Counted from the stretch's first letter, positions 43,114 through 52,333 are shown. The stretch: 64,000 nucleotides of DNA from an uncultured Collinsella sp. (GCA_900541235.1 UQIW01000012.1:1-64000); one strand, 5' to 3'. Numbers and translations: made by a program. The notes: generated from the sequence alone by a model not told the origin.

Positions 43114-44776
43114 GAAAGTTTGCTCCTTCCCGATCTTGTTTGCGCTGCTTGCCCTCCTGATCGGCACCTGCGCGGTCGTGTTCCCCGCTTCCGCGCAGGC
43201 CGCGCCGACCTCGACCGGTTCCATCACGGTGAGCGGCACCGTGGCGCGCAGCTACGACGCCTACCAGATCTTTAGCGCCAACGTCGTCGACGGCGACAGC
43301 GACGCCAAGATCGCCACCGACCTCGCCTGGGCAAGCGACGCCGTGCGCGACGTCGCGCTGCCTGTGCTGCACAGCGCCGGTATGCCCAAATCCCAGACCA
43401 CCGCGCAGGAAGCTGCCGAGTGGCTCAACACCGATTCCCACCTTACGAGCGCGCTGAGCGCACAGCTCGCTCGTTCCCTCCAGAACTCTGGCGCCGAGCT
43501 CGCGGCCCTTAACGCGGGTACGGAGGCCAAGCTGCCCTGTGGCTACTGGCTCATCGTCGCCGACGACGACGCCATCGCCCAGAACGAGGCCGGCACCGCG
43601 CCGATCATGGCTCTGGTCGGCGGCAGCGCCGTCACCGTCAAGCCCAAGGCCGCGACGCCCAAGGTCGCCAAGCATGTGCTGGAGGACAGCACCGCCGCCT
43701 GGCAGAAGGCCGCCGACGCCACGGTCGCCGACGACCTGTACTGGCGCCTCTCGGCTACGGTCCCGGCCGGGCTCACGGCCTACGACACCTATACGGTGCG
43801 GTTCGTCGACACCATGGGCGCGGGACTCGACCCCTCCAAGGTGGCCGCGAGCATGCGCGTGTACGTGGCGGCGGGCGCGGACGGCGGCTTTGACGCCGTC
43901 CCGACCGGCAAGGACGGCCGCGCCGGCACCGAGCCCGCGAAGGGCTGGACCGACATCACGGCCCAGTGCGCCACCAAGGTGGCGGCCGACAGCAAGACCT
44001 TCACCGTACGCACCGGTGACCTCATCGCCGCGCTCGGCGGGGCCGACGCCTTTACCGCAGGCGCCCGCGTGGTCGCCGTGTACAACGCGCCGCTCAACAG
44101 CGCGTGCAACCACGGCATCGCGAAGGGCAACCCCAACGAGGTCTACCTGCGCTACCCGCGCTCTCCCTTTGCCGACCAGTCCGGCGACGCCGGCTTCACC
44201 CGCACGCCGAGCGACGACGCGTGCGCCTACACCTGGGATCTCGCGCTCACCAAGCGCGGCAGCGACGGCGACAAGCCGCTTGCCGGGGCGGTCCTGAGCA
44301 TCGCCGACGACCGCGGTCGCACACTGGCGGCCGACGGCACGTGGGATGCGGAGGGCAAGGCCACCGTCACCACGGGCGAGGACGGCCGCGTGGCCGTCTC
44401 GGGCGTGGACTCGGGCAAGCTGGAGGTCCGCGAGCTCAAGGCGCCCAAGGGCTACACCGCCTTTGAGGGCACGCGTTCCGCGACGGTCAAGGCCGAGGGT
44501 CTGGACGTCGACCAGGTGGCCGCCGCCAAGCCCAAGCTCACCATCACGGCCGAGTCGCCCCTGCGCGCCGACAGCGCGGACGGGTCGACGGGCAGCTTGG
44601 AGGCGTCGCTCATCAACACGCCCACCGGCACACCCCCTAGCATTACCACCGGAGGCTTTATGCCCTCGACTGGCGATATGGCAATGTACGCCGCGGCCGC
44701 CGCAGCGGTCGCCGGAGCCGCGCTCATCGTGGTCGCGCTCCTGGTCAAGCGGGGAGGTGGCAGCCATAAAGAGTAG
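43106..44776 (+). CDS. Pilin-like surface protein with isopeptide-forming domains
   Basis: A 556-residue secreted protein. The GTG start at 43106 overlaps the previous gene by 8 bases and follows AGGGAGG. A signal peptide covers residues 1-32 (ending ASAQA). One pilin-type N-terminal domain (SYDAYQIFSANVVDGDSD), one D2-type domain (YDTYTVRFVDTMGAGLDPSK) and a C-terminal SpaA/Cna-like domain (ELKAPKGYTAFEGT) follow. The sorting signal is a weak variant, FMPSTGDMAMY, then a membrane helix and KRGGGSHKE. High GC contrasts with its AT-richer neighbours, suggesting a different history. It is probably a minor or basal pilin. Confidence 0.82.
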   Translation: MNKKVCSFPILFALLALLIGTCAVVFPASAQAAPTSTGSITVSGTVARSYDAYQIFSANVVDGDSDAKIATDLAWASDAVRDVALPVLHSAGMPKSQTTAQEAAEWLNTDSHLTSALSAQLARSLQNSGAELAALNAGTEAKLPCGYWLIVADDDAIAQNEAGTAPIMALVGGSAVTVKPKAATPKVAKHVLEDSTAAWQKAADATVADDLYWRLSATVPAGLTAYDTYTVRFVDTMGAGLDPSKVAASMRVYVAAGADGGFDAVPTGKDGRAGTEPAKGWTDITAQCATKVAADSKTFTVRTGDLIAALGGADAFTAGARVVAVYNAPLNSACNHGIAKGNPNEVYLRYPRSPFADQSGDAGFTRTPSDDACAYTWDLALTKRGSDGDKPLAGAVLSIADDRGRTLAADGTWDAEGKATVTTGEDGRVAVSGVDSGKLEVRELKAPKGYTAFEGTRSATVKAEGLDVDQVAAAKPKLTITAESPLRADSADGSTGSLEASLINTPTGTPPSITTGGFMPSTGDMAMYAAAAAAVAGAALIVVALLVKRGGGSHKE

Positions 44777-44884
44777 CTGGCAGCCCCACAGAGAGCGGGG
44801 CGAGACGTAGCGAAGTAGATGCTAAGACACAGACAGATGATGACCGATCGAATGAGAACCAACTGGAAAACGGAGGAAAAGAAG

Positions 44885-46600
44885 ATGAGTATGAGCAAGA
44901 ACATCGCACGCCTGGCAGTAACCGCCGGCCTCACAGCAGCGTTGAGCTTCGGCGGAGTCATGGCCCCGGTGACCATGGCGTTTGCTGAGGGTGCGGCGGG
45001 CAGCATCACGATCAATAAGGTCGACGAGGCAAACAAGGACAATACGTTCAAGGCCTACCAGATCTTCAAGGCAAAAGTCGCTGATGAGGGGAGCAATGGA
45101 AAAGTTGCTTCCGATATTGAATGGTCAAGCACGACTATCGGGCGCAAGGTAATCGCTGCTATTAAAGGATCTGCCAAGTACAAGGAAATCGTGGACGCAG
45201 ACGGCGCTGCGGCGCTTGCGGACAGTGCCACTGCCCCGGTTGTTGCCGAGTGGCTTGCTAAAAATGTGACGGGAACTTCTGCCAGCTCGGCAACCAGCAG
45301 CGAGGGTACGCGCGTTGCTCCCGGTGACGTGCTGTATGCAATTGCGGCTGCGATTACAGACGAGACTCCTGCGGGAAATTCTTTTAAGGTGGATGATTCT
45401 TGGACGCGCCCGGATGCTTATGGCGATGGCTACTACCTCTTCGTGCCTGATGGTCTTACGAATCCGGCAAAGCCGAACACTGGCACCTCCCCGATTTTCG
45501 CTATCGTGGGTGGTAAGTCCGTAACGGTCACCGAGAAGACCAGCATTCCTACCGTCAAAAAGGAAGTTCATGAGGGCAAGGCATGGGGAAAGCGGAGTGA
45601 CTCGTATATTGGCGAGGAGGTTGAATATAAACTGACCGGTTCCGTCGCGAGCAACATCGACACCTTCACCAAGTACGAATATTCGTTCCATGATCATCTT
45701 TCAGCTGGACTGGAGGCTAGCGAGAACTCCGTTAAGGTGAAAATTGACGACACCGTTATCCAACCTACAAATGGCTACACGGTAAATCTTGCGGACACTA
45801 CGGACGCCTCTGGGCACCCCACTGGCGGTCACGACCTGACGATTTCCTTCTCTGATCTTAAGGCTGCTGCAACAAACGCAGGCGTGACGCTTAAGGGCGA
45901 CTCTAAGGTCGTTGTGACCTATAACGCAAAACTGACCGGTGAGGCTGAATACACTGCCACCGGCAACACCAACGATGTCAAGCTTGTCTATTCCAACAAT
46001 CCCATGACTGATGATAAGGGCACTTCTGAGTCGGATGAGGTCACTGACTACGTCTTCGGTCTCGATGTCACTAAGACCGCCTCGGATAATCCGAATAAGA
46101 AACTTGTTGCCGGCTTTAAGGTCAAAATGACCAAGGAGGGTACCACTCCTGTTAATGGCGAAAAATGGCTGACGGAGACTGGTGGACTCACTGACGATTC
46201 AGGCAAAGCTGGAGTGTTTAAGACTAAAGAGACTGACAGCAAGGTCTTTATCCCTGGTCTTGTTGCAGGTGAGTACGAGATTACGGAGTGCGAGACGCCC
46301 GCGGGTTATAACTCCATTAGCTTTACCATTGTGGTGACGCCTACATACAATGAGACGACCGGCAAACTGACAGGACTCAGCGTAAAACCCAGCTCTAATA
46401 TGGTCACTTCTCAGCTCGGTGAAAAAGTTACCTCGACCAGGATTCCCATCACCATCGAGAACAAGAAGGGCTCCAACCTCCCACTGACCGGCCTTAACGG
46501 CGTGACCTTCACTTGGATCGCTGGTGGCGCGGTGCTGTGCATCGGTGTGGCGCACCTCATTCGCAGCCGTAAGCAGGCTGAGGAGTCCGAGCAGGAGTAA
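44885..46600 (+). CDS. Major pilin-like protein (SpaA type) with LPLTG sorting signal
   Basis: A 571-residue secreted protein. The signal peptide is residues 1-34 (ending TMAFA). The N-terminal domain TFKAYQIFKAKVADEG parallels the preceding gene. The pilin-motif-like IPTVKKEVHEGK supplies a candidate crosslinking Lys. Domain D2 (YKLTGSVASNIDTFTKYEYS) and an E-box domain (GEYEITECETPAGYNSI) follow, ending in SNLPLTGLNG, a membrane helix and a charged tail. A class C sortase gene lies 0.7 kb downstream. The start at 44885 has GGAGGAAAAGA in front. It is probably the shaft subunit, by size and LPxTG quality. Confidence 0.85.
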   Translation: MSMSKNIARLAVTAGLTAALSFGGVMAPVTMAFAEGAAGSITINKVDEANKDNTFKAYQIFKAKVADEGSNGKVASDIEWSSTTIGRKVIAAIKGSAKYKEIVDADGAAALADSATAPVVAEWLAKNVTGTSASSATSSEGTRVAPGDVLYAIAAAITDETPAGNSFKVDDSWTRPDAYGDGYYLFVPDGLTNPAKPNTGTSPIFAIVGGKSVTVTEKTSIPTVKKEVHEGKAWGKRSDSYIGEEVEYKLTGSVASNIDTFTKYEYSFHDHLSAGLEASENSVKVKIDDTVIQPTNGYTVNLADTTDASGHPTGGHDLTISFSDLKAAATNAGVTLKGDSKVVVTYNAKLTGEAEYTATGNTNDVKLVYSNNPMTDDKGTSESDEVTDYVFGLDVTKTASDNPNKKLVAGFKVKMTKEGTTPVNGEKWLTETGGLTDDSGKAGVFKTKETDSKVFIPGLVAGEYEITECETPAGYNSISFTIVVTPTYNETTGKLTGLSVKPSSNMVTSQLGEKVTSTRIPITIENKKGSNLPLTGLNGVTFTWIAGGAVLCIGVAHLIRSRKQAEESEQE

Positions 46601-46700
46601 CGCTCGCTCACCCATCCCTTTGGCAGGTGGGATGTGATGGCCATGAGACTTGCGGACACTTTTCTCGTCCATCGACGTTCTTGCTTTGCCATTCTCTTTT

Positions 46701-46739
46701 CGGGACAGACTTCGCACTGGAGTCTGCCCCGTTCTTTTT
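46701..46739 (+). terminator. Intrinsic terminator after the pilin genes
   Basis: CGGGACAGACT and AGTCTGCCCCG pair with one mismatch and are followed by a T run. The following small gene and sortase would then need their own promoter. Confidence 0.7.
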
Positions 46740-46905
46740 GGACAACGCAGCCAGGCTCCATTGCCCGATGGATCAAGCGTATGAATATCGAACAGATGTT
46801 TGCAATTATTGCGTTTACCAGCTGTGGGTGCATACACTCGCAGTAAAATGGCATTGCGACGCATCCCGTGCGCGGGCGGCCGACGACTCGATCGGAGGTC
46901 CCCAA

Positions 46906-47058
46906 ATGCTGAAATTCCTTAACGCGCTCGCCGCCCTCTCGGCGGTGGGCTCGTTCGTCATCGCGTTTCTTGACTCGTATGAGGTTCGGTTTAAGGTCCG
47001 TAGGCGCACGCGCGGTGCGGACGGTAGAAGGCATTTGCGCCGCAACAAGCGCAAATAA
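46906..47058 (+). CDS. Small membrane protein with basic tail (50 residues)
   Basis: MLKFLNALAALSAVGSFVIA begins one membrane helix; the C-terminal 22 residues are very basic (RRRTRGADGRRHLRRNKRK). CGGAGG precedes the ATG at a good distance. It lies between the pilins and the sortase on the same strand. A frame running from 46627 is possible but its first part overlaps the pilin terminator. No family is recognised; a role in pilus assembly is only positional guesswork. Confidence 0.55.
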   Translation: MLKFLNALAALSAVGSFVIAFLDSYEVRFKVRRRTRGADGRRHLRRNKRK

Positions 47059-47059
47059 G

Positions 47060-47087
47060 AATGCCCGGGGTTAGAGGCCCGGGCATT
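47060..47087 (+). terminator. Palindromic terminator-like hairpin
   Basis: AATGCCCGGG and CCCGGGCATT are perfect arms with an 8-nt loop, directly after the small gene's stop. A second dyad, TCCCGAATCG/CGATTCGGGA, occurs at 47161-47186. Confidence 0.65.
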
Positions 47088-47317
47088 TAACAACACCGGA
47101 AACTGGTCGCCCGCGCTCCAAAGTACTTACGCGGGGTGCGTCGTTTCCTGTAGCTATTGTATCCCGAATCGCCTCGCCGATTCGGGACATTCTGAAAACT
47201 CAAATGCTGGCCTAACCTCGACCGGACGGTGCAGTCAAGCTGTGTTGTCGGACGGGGGAGCCTGCTAATCGGCTATTATTTGTTTAGACAACCTGAGTTG
47301 TAGAGGAGTGACTGGCG

Positions 47318-48256
47318 ATGGTGCAGGGCGCCAAACATATGAAGAGCAATAACGCCGCGGCCAACGGCGGCTCAAGCCCTCAGCCCAAACCTCAACCAAA
47401 ACCTAAGCGCCGTCGCAAGCGACTGCCGCGCTGGGCCGACCGGCTCATCACCATCGTCATCATCCTTATCGGCGTGGGCCTTATGACCTGGCCGTGGATC
47501 TTGGACCGGCTCGAGGCCTCGGGCGTGTTCAACCAGATCAGCACCGTGTCCAGCACCGTGGACGCACTTTCGGAAGAGGAGCGCGAGCGCATCCTGCTCC
47601 AGGCGCGCTCCTTTAACGAGCAGCTGGCGGGCGAGGCCACCGAGCTTCCCGCCGACCAGATCGAGCCCTACGCTCAGCAACTCATCTTTGACCGCGACCC
47701 CATGATGAGCTGGGTCGAAATCCCCTCCATCGATGTGAGCATGCCCATTTACCACGGCACGAGCGAGGAAGTCCTCATGGCGGGCGTCGGCCACCTGGAG
47801 GGCACGAGCCTGCCGGTGGGCGGCACCTCGACGCATTGCGTGCTCACCGCGCACTCGGGCATGCGCAACCTGAGCATGTTCGACGATATCCACTCGCTGG
47901 AGCCCGGCGACCTGGTGCTACTGCACACCATGAACAAGACGCTCGCCTACAAGATGGTGGACTCCGAGGTGGTGCTGCCCGAGGAGATGGAGTCGCTGAC
48001 CATTGAGCCCGGCGCCGACAAGGTGACGCTCGTCACCTGCACGCCCTATGGCGTGAACGACCACCGCCTGCTGGTGCATTGCGTACGCACCAAGTACAGC
48101 AAAAAGGACGTCGACAAGCAAAAGTCGCTGGCCGGCCGCCACTGGGGCAAGCGTGAGTTTGCCGTGCTCATCGTGGTCGTTGCCATTGTGCTGTTGCTGC
48201 TGGACATCGTGATCCACACGGTCCGCAAGCGCCGCAAGGCCAAGGCCTCGGCATAA
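47318..48256 (+). CDS. srtC: Class C sortase (pilus polymerase)
   Basis: A 312-residue transpeptidase with a Pro/Lys-rich cytoplasmic start, a membrane helix at about 40-62 and a second at about 283-303, the two-helix layout of class C. The catalytic His is in CVLTAHSGM, Cys in TLVTCTPYGVNDHR, and the Arg in that same segment. It would link the pilin subunits at their LPxTG-like signals and the lysine of the pilin motif. The start at 47318 has GAGGAG some 12 bases before; an internal ATG at 47339 is possible. A TATTAT box stands at about 47274. Confidence 0.9.
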   Translation: MVQGAKHMKSNNAAANGGSSPQPKPQPKPKRRRKRLPRWADRLITIVIILIGVGLMTWPWILDRLEASGVFNQISTVSSTVDALSEEERERILLQARSFNEQLAGEATELPADQIEPYAQQLIFDRDPMMSWVEIPSIDVSMPIYHGTSEEVLMAGVGHLEGTSLPVGGTSTHCVLTAHSGMRNLSMFDDIHSLEPGDLVLLHTMNKTLAYKMVDSEVVLPEEMESLTIEPGADKVTLVTCTPYGVNDHRLLVHCVRTKYSKKDVDKQKSLAGRHWGKREFAVLIVVVAIVLLLLDIVIHTVRKRRKAKASA

Positions 48257-48269
48257 GACATTCTTTAGA

Positions 48270-48304
48270 ACCACTACAATGGGGACAGGCACTTTTGTGG
48301 TGGT
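48270..48304 (+). repeat. GGGACAGG-core hairpin repeat
   Basis: ACCACTACAA and TTTTGTGGTGGT enclose TGGGGACAGGCAC. It is followed 15 bp later by a CATCACAACATTC hairpin, the same pairing of families seen at 38286-38394. Confidence 0.7.
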
Positions 48305-48318
48305 CGGGGCTTCCAAAT

Positions 48319-48375
48319 CATCACAACATTCGATGAAAATCACGATTTTGGCGAAAAGCGTCGAATGTTGTGATG
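48319..48375. repeat. CATCACAACATTC hairpin repeat
   Basis: CATCACAACATTCGA and TCGAATGTTGTGATG are perfect 15-bp arms. The interior AAAATCACGATTTT matches the 38338 copy rather than the nuclease-flanking copies. Confidence 0.78.
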
Positions 48376-48559
48376 GTTTTCGTTGTGGTCGAGACGGTTT
48401 TCGCTATGGACGGTGCGGTTTCGCTGTAGAACCGCCGAACCACGCCCCCCATCCGCCGTCCCCGTTACGTTTTCGCTGCATTTGGGTAAAGCGCCTGCTC
48501 CAAGTCGGCGTTGCCCTGTATACTAAAGCGGTTTAACTGTTATGCGGAAGGGAGCGCCT

Positions 48560-48871
48560 ATGGCACTCAGCGAGAAAGACGTGCGCGGCATCGCCGAGTA
48601 CGCAAAGATCGCACTGACCGATGACGAGCTCACCCAGATGACGTCCTACATGAACGATGCCGTCCAGATGCTCGAGCCCGTCCTGCAATATGACTTGCCC
48701 GACGTGGAGCCCACGTTCCATCCCATCGGAAGCCTGTCCAACGTGATGGGCGATGACCTGCGCGAGCCCGAGCGCGACCTGCCGCTCGACGTCGCGCTGG
48801 AAAACGCCGGCAGCGCGCGCGACCGCTACTTCCGCGTGCCGTCCATTTTGGGAGAGGGGGAGAGCGAGTAA
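48560..48871 (+). CDS. gatC: Asp/Glu-tRNA amidotransferase subunit C
   Basis: A 103-residue subunit that clamps GatA to GatB in the enzyme that converts Glu-tRNA-Gln (and Asp-tRNA-Asn) to the amide form. Family segments are GIAEYAKIALTDDELTQMT near the start and the end FRVPSIL. The start at 48560 has GGAAGGGAG upstream; a TATACT box lies at 48519-48524. Its TAA stop overlaps the gatA ATG. Confidence 0.92.
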   Translation: MALSEKDVRGIAEYAKIALTDDELTQMTSYMNDAVQMLEPVLQYDLPDVEPTFHPIGSLSNVMGDDLREPERDLPLDVALENAGSARDRYFRVPSILGEGESE

Positions 48872-50385
48872 TGGCGCTAAGCTTCGATTCCCTTACCGCC
48901 GCCCAGATCGCTGCGGGCGTTGCCGCCGGCGACTTTACCGCTACCGAGGTGGCCCAGGCCTCCCTTGCCGCCATCGAGGCGCGCGAGGGCGGGGTCCAGG
49001 CATTCCTGCAGGTGGCGCCCGAGCTTGCGCTCGAGGCCGCTGCGCGCGTGGATGCCGACCGTGCCGCAGGCAAGCCGCTGCCCCCGCTCGCGGGCGTGCC
49101 GCTGGCCATCAAGGACAACATGAACCTCGTGGGCACGCGCACCACCTGCGCTTCCCGCATGCTCGAGAACTACCAGAGCGTTTACACCGCTACCTGCGTC
49201 CAGCGCATGCTCGATGCCGGCTGCCTGCCCATGGGCAAGGCCAACATGGACGAGTTTGCCTTTGGTAGCTCCACCGAGAGCTCGGCGTTCCACCGCACCA
49301 ACAACCCCTGGGATACCGAGCGCGTGCCCGGCGGCTCCTCGGGTGGCTCCGCTGCCGCCGTCGCCGCGGGCGAGGTCGCGCTCTCGCTGGGCTCGGATAC
49401 CGGCGGCTCCATTCGCCAGCCGGCATCACTGTGCGGCGTGGTGGGCTTTAAGCCCACGTATGGCGCCGTGAGCCGTTACGGCGTGGTTGCCTTTGGCTCG
49501 TCGCTCGACCAGGTGGGCCCCTTTGGCCGTACGGTCGAGGATGTCGCGCTGGCCATGAACGCGCTTACCGGCGCGGGCCACGATCCGTACGACTGCACCA
49601 GTCAGGATTGCGCCGTCGACTTTACCGAACATCTCAACGACAGCATCGAGTGCAAGCGCGTGGGCATTATCCCCGCGTTTATGGAGGCCGAGGGCCTGAC
49701 GCCCGAGGTCAAGGCCGCTGTTCAGCGCGCTGCCCAGGAGCTGCAGAACCAGGGCGCCGAGTTGGTCGAGGTCGACCTGCCGCACTTGGACGCCGCCATC
49801 GCCGCCTACTACGTCATCGGCCCGGCCGAGGCGTTCTCCAACCTGGCCCGCTTCGACGGCATTCGCTACGGCTATCAGGAGGAGGGCTGCGCCAACCTGT
49901 CCGACCAGAGCTCGCTTTCGCGCGCCCACGGCTTTGGTGCAGAGGCCAAGCGCCGTCAGATGCTCGGCGCCTACCTGCTGAGCTCGGGCGTGTACGACAA
50001 GTACTACTACGCTGCGCAAAAGGCCCGCACGCTCATCACGCAGGACTACGACGCCGCGTATGCCAAGGTGGACACCATCCTCATGCCCGCCTCGCCGCGC
50101 ACGGCCTTTAAGTTTGGCGAGATCAGCGACCCCACGCAGATGTATCTCTCCGACCTGTACACCATCTCGCTCAACATCTGTGGCAACGGTGGCATCTCGG
50201 TGCCGCTGGGCCTGGGCGAGGATACTCAGCTGCCCGTTTCTGCCCAGCTGGTGGGTCCGGCCTTTAAGGATCGTCAGCTGCTCACGTTTGCCCGCGCCCT
50301 GGAGCGCGGCTTTGCCGATGCCGCCACGGGGGCGCCCGCGCTTTCCGTCGCGCCCGATTTTGCCGGGAAGGGAGGCGAGCTGTAA
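48871..50385 (+). CDS. gatA: Asp/Glu-tRNA amidotransferase subunit A
   Basis: The 504-residue amidase that releases ammonia from glutamine. It has the Lys of the Ser-cisSer-Lys triad in GVPLAIKDNMN, and the Ser-rich core VPGGSSGGSAAAVAAGE with the catalytic serine in LGSDTGGSIRQPA. Its start overlaps the gatC stop and its stop overlaps the gatB start (TAATG both times), giving tight translational coupling of gatC-gatA-gatB. Confidence 0.96.
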   Translation: MALSFDSLTAAQIAAGVAAGDFTATEVAQASLAAIEAREGGVQAFLQVAPELALEAAARVDADRAAGKPLPPLAGVPLAIKDNMNLVGTRTTCASRMLENYQSVYTATCVQRMLDAGCLPMGKANMDEFAFGSSTESSAFHRTNNPWDTERVPGGSSGGSAAAVAAGEVALSLGSDTGGSIRQPASLCGVVGFKPTYGAVSRYGVVAFGSSLDQVGPFGRTVEDVALAMNALTGAGHDPYDCTSQDCAVDFTEHLNDSIECKRVGIIPAFMEAEGLTPEVKAAVQRAAQELQNQGAELVEVDLPHLDAAIAAYYVIGPAEAFSNLARFDGIRYGYQEEGCANLSDQSSLSRAHGFGAEAKRRQMLGAYLLSSGVYDKYYYAAQKARTLITQDYDAAYAKVDTILMPASPRTAFKFGEISDPTQMYLSDLYTISLNICGNGGISVPLGLGEDTQLPVSAQLVGPAFKDRQLLTFARALERGFADAATGAPALSVAPDFAGKGGEL

Positions 50386-52061
50386 TGAAGGAGCTTTCCG
50401 AGGTCCTACAGGATTGGGAGGCCGTGATCGGCCTGGAGATCCATACCGAGCTCACCGCACTCGATACCAAGATGTTCTGCAACTGCAAGCTCAGCCACGA
50501 TGACGAGCCCAACGCCAACGTGTGCCCGGTGTGCCTGGGCCTGCCCGGCGCCCTGCCGGTGCCCAACAAGCGCGCCATCGAGAGCATCGTCAAGGCCGGT
50601 CTCGCCACCAACTGCGAGATCCAGCGCCACTCGATGTTCTACCGCAAGCACTACTTTTATCCCGACATGGCCAAGAACTTCCAGACCACGCAGGGTCCGG
50701 TCGCCTTTGCCATGTACGGCCACCTGGACCTGGATGTGACCGGTCGCGGTGCCGCCGAGCGCCCTGACTGCGCGTTTGGTGAGGCCGAGGCCCGGAGCCT
50801 GGCGAGCGCTTCGGCCAACGCCGAGGGCCTGTCCACGTCTATGACGTCGACCATGCGCGAGGGCAACCAGCGCGCCGGTCACCTGGCAAGCTACGATGCG
50901 TCCAACCTGCAGATGCCCGAGCGTCGCGAGGACGGTTCCTACACGGTGCCCATCCGCATCCTGCGCATCCACATGGAGGAGGACGCCGCCAAGATGGTCC
51001 ACGTGGGCGGCGCCGAGGGCCGCATTACCGCCGCGGCCGAGTCGCTCGTCGACTACAACCGCTGCGGCACGCCTTTGATTGAGCTCGTCACCGAGCCCGA
51101 CCTGCGCACGCCCGAGGAAGCTCGCCTGTTTATGGAGAAGCTCCGTCGCATCTTTGTGACACTGGGCATTTCTGACTGCTCCATGGAGAAGGGCTCCATG
51201 CGTTGCGACGGCAACGTGTCGCTGCGCCGTCGCGGCGAGACCAAGCTGGGCACCAAGACCGAGCTCAAGAACCTCAACTCGTTTAAGAGCCTGCATGACG
51301 GCCTTGCCTACGAGATCTGCCGTCAGGCCGAGGTGCTCGAGGAGGGCGGCATCATCTATCAGGAGACCCGCCACTGGGAGCCCAGCCGCAAGCGCACCGT
51401 GGTTATGCGTGTGAAGGAAACGGCCGACGACTACCGCCTGTTCCCCGACCCCGATCTGGCTCCGTTCGATCTGGACGACGAGTTCATCGACCGCTGCCGT
51501 GGCGAGATCCCCGAGCTGCCCGATGCCAAGCGCGTCCGTTTTGAGGCCGACTTTGGCATTAAGGCCGCCGATGCCGAGCAGATTGCCGGCGACCCCGAGT
51601 TTGCCGAGTTCTTTGAGGCCGCTGCTGCCGGTATGGCTGGCAAGGAGGCCCAGACGGTCGCAAACCTGCTGGTGAACGAGATGATCGCCTATCTTAAGGG
51701 CGCAGGCGTGTCGCTCGCCGAGTCCGGCATCGCGCCGGCTCAGGTGGCAGCCCTTGCCAAGCTGCTCGCGACCGATGCCATCAGCTCCAACCAGGCGCAC
51801 GAGGTCTTTGAGGCCATGGCCCAGACCGGCGACGACCCCAACAAGATCGTCGACGAGCGCGGTATGCGTCAGGTGAGCGATGCCGGCGCGCTGCAGCCGA
51901 TTGTGGACGAGGTGCTGGCTAACTGTGCCGATCAGGCGCAGCAGTATCGTGACGGCAACCAGAAGGTCATCGGCTTTTTGGTGGGCCAGTGCATGAAGGC
52001 GAGCCGCGGCAAGGGCAACCCGAAGCTCTTCAACGAGTTGCTGAGAACGTCGCTCTCGTAA
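50385..52061 (+). CDS. gatB: Asp/Glu-tRNA amidotransferase subunit B
   Basis: The 558-residue kinase/tRNA-binding subunit that activates the misacylated tRNA. It shows VIGLEIHTELTALDTKMFC, the zinc-type cysteines (FCNCKL and VCPVCLGLPG), YFYPDMAKNFQ, and a C-terminal YqeY-like helical tail (LVNEMIAYLKGAG through FLVGQCMKASRGKGNP). An N-terminal extension of about ten residues precedes the family start. It is the last gene of gatCAB, followed by a large palindrome. Confidence 0.96.
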   Translation: MKELSEVLQDWEAVIGLEIHTELTALDTKMFCNCKLSHDDEPNANVCPVCLGLPGALPVPNKRAIESIVKAGLATNCEIQRHSMFYRKHYFYPDMAKNFQTTQGPVAFAMYGHLDLDVTGRGAAERPDCAFGEAEARSLASASANAEGLSTSMTSTMREGNQRAGHLASYDASNLQMPERREDGSYTVPIRILRIHMEEDAAKMVHVGGAEGRITAAAESLVDYNRCGTPLIELVTEPDLRTPEEARLFMEKLRRIFVTLGISDCSMEKGSMRCDGNVSLRRRGETKLGTKTELKNLNSFKSLHDGLAYEICRQAEVLEEGGIIYQETRHWEPSRKRTVVMRVKETADDYRLFPDPDLAPFDLDDEFIDRCRGEIPELPDAKRVRFEADFGIKAADAEQIAGDPEFAEFFEAAAAGMAGKEAQTVANLLVNEMIAYLKGAGVSLAESGIAPAQVAALAKLLATDAISSNQAHEVFEAMAQTGDDPNKIVDERGMRQVSDAGALQPIVDEVLANCADQAQQYRDGNQKVIGFLVGQCMKASRGKGNPKLFNELLRTSLS

Positions 52062-52065
52062 GCGG

Positions 52066-52206
52066 GAACCCGGGAGCCCCGGCAGGGCGGGTGCTTCCTC
52101 AAAATTTCGAACAGTCCTGCGCAAGACGAAGGCCACATTAAGTGGCCTTCTTTGCGTGCGGAACTCATTTTGAGCAAGCACCCGCCCTGCCGGGGCTCCC
52201 GGGTTC
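52066..52206. repeat. 141-bp nested palindrome after gatB
   Basis: Outer arms of 31 nt (52066-52096 and 52176-52206, starting GAACCCGGGAGCCCCGGCAG) are perfectly complementary. CTCAAAAT/ATTTTGAG continues the pairing, and an inner stem GAAGGCCAC/GTGGCCTTC (52128-52150) is followed by TTT. The inner stem probably terminates gatCAB. The GC-rich outer arms are unexplained. Confidence 0.7.
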
Positions 52207-52333
52207 TGCAACGACTCGGCCGTTCGGGTCAGGTAGGCTGAATGGAATAGAGTGAATGGGCGCGCCGTTTGCACGCCCATTTTTTGTGGATGTGGCGCAG
52301 GGGCGGTCCCCTTGGTCACATCGCGCCCCAAGA

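Noticed and set aside
47090..47160. Small structured RNA between the small membrane protein and the sortase
   Set aside because: GGAAAC and GTTTCC are complementary, but the interior does not fold convincingly and no promoter or terminator defines it.
34426..48375. CRISPR-like spaced palindromic repeats
   Set aside because: The palindromes are scattered in separate intergenic gaps with genes between them and no cas genes.
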